A DNA stretch of 64,000 bases, from the NCBI RefSeq assembly GCF_900094625.1, contig NZ_FMAJ01000008.1:124001-188000 (forward strand), given 5' to 3'. This document shows positions 62,079-64,000 of this stretch, in pieces. Position 1 is the first letter of the stretch. Every line of letters starts with the position of its first letter. The DNA is from Rhizobium aethiopicum (GTDB taxonomy: Bacteria > Pseudomonadota > Alphaproteobacteria > Rhizobiales > Rhizobiaceae). The position numbers and the translations under genes are program-made. The notes beneath the pieces were generated by a model. The model was not told the origin of the DNA and searched no databases. It saw nothing but the letters and a program-made list of their open reading frames with translations.

Positions 62079-63269
62079 ATGACGAATCTGCTTTCCAATT
62101 CCGACGCCCGCCGCGTCTTCCTTGCCAAGCAGGGCCTCAGCGCCCCACCGAACCGCGCCTTGACCAGGGCCGGCCTGCTGCAGCTCATCCAGGATCTCGG
62201 CTTCGTCCAGGTGGACAGCATCCAGACGGTGGAGCGGGCGCATCATCAGATCCTGTTTTCCCGCAACCAGACCTATCGGCGCGAGCATCTGAAGGCGCTG
62301 CTGGAGAAGGAACGCGCGCTGTTCGAGCACTGGACGCACGATGCCTCGATACTGCCGAGCGCCTTCTTCGTCTATTGGAAACACAAGTTCCGCCACCAGG
62401 AGAAGGTCTTGATCGAGCGCTGGCGAAAGTGGCGCGGCGAGGGTTTTGAGGCTGCCTTCGAGGAGACCTATGAGCGGGTGCGGCGCGATGGCGCGATGTT
62501 GGCGCGCGACGTCAAGGCCGATGGCCACGTTTCCGGCGGCTGGTGGAACTGGCATCCCAACAAGACGGCGCTCGAATATTTCTGGCACACCGGCAAGCTC
62601 GCCATCGCCGGCCGCTCGAATTTCCAGAAGATCTATGATCTCACCGAACGCGTCATCCCCGCCGAATTTCGCGAGCCGGAGGTGAGCCGCGAAGACTTCA
62701 TCGACTGGGCCTGCCGCAGCGCGCTTGCCCGGCTTGGTTTTGCCACCCACGGCGAGATCGCAGCCTTCTGGAACCTGGTCTCCCCCGACGAGGCCAAGGC
62801 CTGGGTATCCGCCCATCGCGACGAGCTGGCCGAAGTGCTGGTCGAACCGGCGCTGGACGGCAAGCCGCGGCCGTCCTGGGCGTTTGCCGATTTCCTCTCG
62901 ACGCTCGACAGCCATCCCAGTGCTCCGCCCCGCATCCGCGTCCTCAGCCCCTTCGACCCGATGATCCGCGACCGCAACCGCACCGAACGCTTGTTTGGCT
63001 TCTTCTACCGCATCGAGGTCTTCGTGCCCGAGCCGAAGCGCGAATATGGCTATTACGTCTTCCCGCTGCTCGAAGGCGACCGGCTGATCGGCCGTATCGA
63101 CATGAAGGCGGACCGGAAGAAATCGACGCTCGATGTCAGGCGGATGTGGCTGGAACCGGGCGTGAAGGCTTCGGCCGGGCGCTTGGAGCGGCTGCATGCG
63201 GAGTTGGACCGGGTGGCGCGGTTTGCCGGGGTGGAGAAGGTCGTGCTTTTGGAGGGGTGGAGGGGGTAA
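62079..63269 (+). CDS. YcaQ-like winged-helix DNA repair protein
   Basis: 396 aa. Matches the HTH_42/YcaQ family: the start NSDARRVFLAKQGLSAP, VQVDSIQTVERAHHQILFSR and the HDASILPS segment (EHWTHDASILPSAFFVYW). Some members are DNA glycosylases that unhook interstrand crosslinks; their catalytic motif is QxQ or QxD-like. Here the corresponding spot reads VDSIQTV, so activity on crosslinks is inferred, not shown. It is divergent from bioM. Confidence 0.85.
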   Translation: MTNLLSNSDARRVFLAKQGLSAPPNRALTRAGLLQLIQDLGFVQVDSIQTVERAHHQILFSRNQTYRREHLKALLEKERALFEHWTHDASILPSAFFVYWKHKFRHQEKVLIERWRKWRGEGFEAAFEETYERVRRDGAMLARDVKADGHVSGGWWNWHPNKTALEYFWHTGKLAIAGRSNFQKIYDLTERVIPAEFREPEVSREDFIDWACRSALARLGFATHGEIAAFWNLVSPDEAKAWVSAHRDELAEVLVEPALDGKPRPSWAFADFLSTLDSHPSAPPRIRVLSPFDPMIRDRNRTERLFGFFYRIEVFVPEPKREYGYYVFPLLEGDRLIGRIDMKADRKKSTLDVRRMWLEPGVKASAGRLERLHAELDRVARFAGVEKVVLLEGWRG

Positions 63270-63293
63270 TCCCTTCGCCGCAGACGCGGATGT

Positions 63294-63432
63294 TGCCCCT
63301 CACCCTAACCCTCTCCCCGTAAAAACGGGGCGAGGGGACGTGCCATACGCGAGGTCGGCGGGCACCGAGAGGTCGCGGCTTGTCCCTTCTCCCCGCAGGC
63401 GGGGAGAAGGTGCCGGCAGGCGGATGAGGGGC
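63294..63432. repeat. RIME-like repeat, copy C
   Basis: Starts TGCCCCTCACCCTAACCC and ends GGCGGATGAGGGGC, with hairpins CCCCGTAAAAACGGGG and CCCCGCAGGCGGGG. Nearly the same as the copy at 28582. Confidence 0.75.
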
Positions 63433-63470
63433 GGCCAAGACGGCATCTTTCCAGAAGAGGGAAAATCGCC

Positions 63471-64000
63471 TCAGCAGATCTCCGTCTTGCTGATCTTGAT
63501 GCCGAAACCTTCGAGGCCGACATAGTGGCGCTCACGGCTGGTGAGCAGCTTGATCGAGCTGACCCCGAGGTCCTTGAGGATTTGGGCGCCGAGGCCGATT
63601 TCCAGCCATTCGCTGTCGCGCGTCTGCGCTTCGGCATGGGCTTCGCGGCCCTGGTTGCGGGCCTTGCGGCCATTGTCGTAATGGCCGACGCCGACGGAGC
63701 CCTCGCGCAGATAGACGATGACGCCGCGGCCTTCCTCGGCAATCTTCTGCATGTAGAAATCGACCGGGCTGTTCTTGCCGAAGAGATCCTCGGCGACATT
63801 TTCCGGATGCAGGCGCACAGGAATGTCGACGCCGTCGCGGATGTCGCCGAAGACGACGGCGAGATGCTGCATCGGATCCCAGGGCAGGGCATAGGTATGG
63901 GCCCTGGCCTTCCCGAACGGCGTTTCGATATCGAAGCTCGCGCCATGTTCGATCAGCGTCTCCTTGCGCTGGCGATAGGCGATGAGATCGGCGACGGAGA
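63471..64000 (-). CDS. RibBA/RibBX-type riboflavin enzyme, C-terminal part (5' end beyond window)
   Basis: The visible 176 codons start in SVADLIAYRQRKETLIEHGA, the junction that ends the DHBP synthase (RibB) domain. A GTP-cyclohydrolase-II-like domain follows (LAVVFGDIRDG, QKIAEEGRGVIVYLRE, LGVSSIKLLTSR). The segment that should hold the three zinc cysteines (HSEC...CDCG in E. coli RibA) reads LHPENVAEDLFGKNSPVDF, with none of them. RibB plus a degenerate RibA-derived domain corresponds to RibBX, described as common in Proteobacteria. The DHBP synthase half lies outside the window. Confidence 0.85.
   Translation of the reverse strand, partial: SVADLIAYRQRKETLIEHGASFDIETPFGKARAHTYALPWDPMQHLAVVFGDIRDGVDIPVRLHPENVAEDLFGKNSPVDFYMQKIAEEGRGVIVYLREGSVGVGHYDNGRKARNQGREAHAEAQTRDSEWLEIGLGAQILKDLGVSSIKLLTSRERHYVGLEGFGIKISKTEIC

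Overview
The window looks like chromosome of a Rhizobium species close to the R. leguminosarum / R. etli group. It has high GC, strong C/G third-position bias, rhizobial gene families (BA14K, DUF6101, the matABC malonate operon with its GntR repressor, bioMNY) and dispersed palindromic intergenic repeats. I see no rRNA, tRNA, CRISPR array, insertion sequence or prophage. Almost all of the DNA is protein coding, about 50 genes. Names come from recognising conserved motifs and family organisation by eye; no search was run.

Layout. 1-4.6 kb: TrmN6-like methyltransferase, MntH manganese transporter with a Fur/Mur-type dyad upstream, S49 peptidase, small membrane protein, glyQ. 4.6-10.5 kb: an unusual cluster of a DUF2207 lipoprotein, LemA, an EPSP-synthase (AroA) homologue and a second DUF2207 protein with a Gly-rich tail. 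10.5-17.7 kb: purD, a small secreted protein, a Cache-type chemoreceptor, DUF523, and glyS on the opposite strand from glyQ and 11 kb away. 17.9-24.9 kb: Tex, Cfa, histidine phosphatase, MipA/OmpV outer-membrane protein, UbiA, DUF6101. 25.2-28.5 kb: a very large DUF1217 protein made of about ten copies of one module. 28.7-38.7 kb: FAD-linked oxidoreductase and TsaC/Sua5, an unknown protein, an orphan Rieske oxygenase (GbcA-like), BA14K, DUF982, ZntB/CorA, and an acyl-CoA dehydrogenase/crotonase pair.

38.7-50.5 kb holds a housekeeping series on the minus strand (HDAC-like, xseB, dxs, tlyA, RumA-type methyltransferase). It is broken up by a CHASE3-like chemoreceptor, a phospholipase-D-like protein, a pirin and a short-chain dehydrogenase that carries a one-base frameshift directly after its catalytic Lys. 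50.8-56.4 kb: a hot-dog thioesterase and the malonate system matR / matABC with a palindromic operator. 56.7-59.6 kb: LuxR-type regulator, a tiny Gly-rich membrane peptide with a TTG start, and an OafA-type acyltransferase. 59.9-64 kb: bioY-bioN-bioM biotin uptake, a YcaQ-like winged-helix protein, and the 3' part of ribBA/ribBX, whose cyclohydrolase-II domain has lost the zinc cysteines.

The most unusual items are the lemA-aroA-DUF2207 cluster, the ten-module DUF1217 protein, the frameshifted SDR, the PLD-like protein with one degenerate HKD motif, and the RibBX-type enzyme at the right edge.
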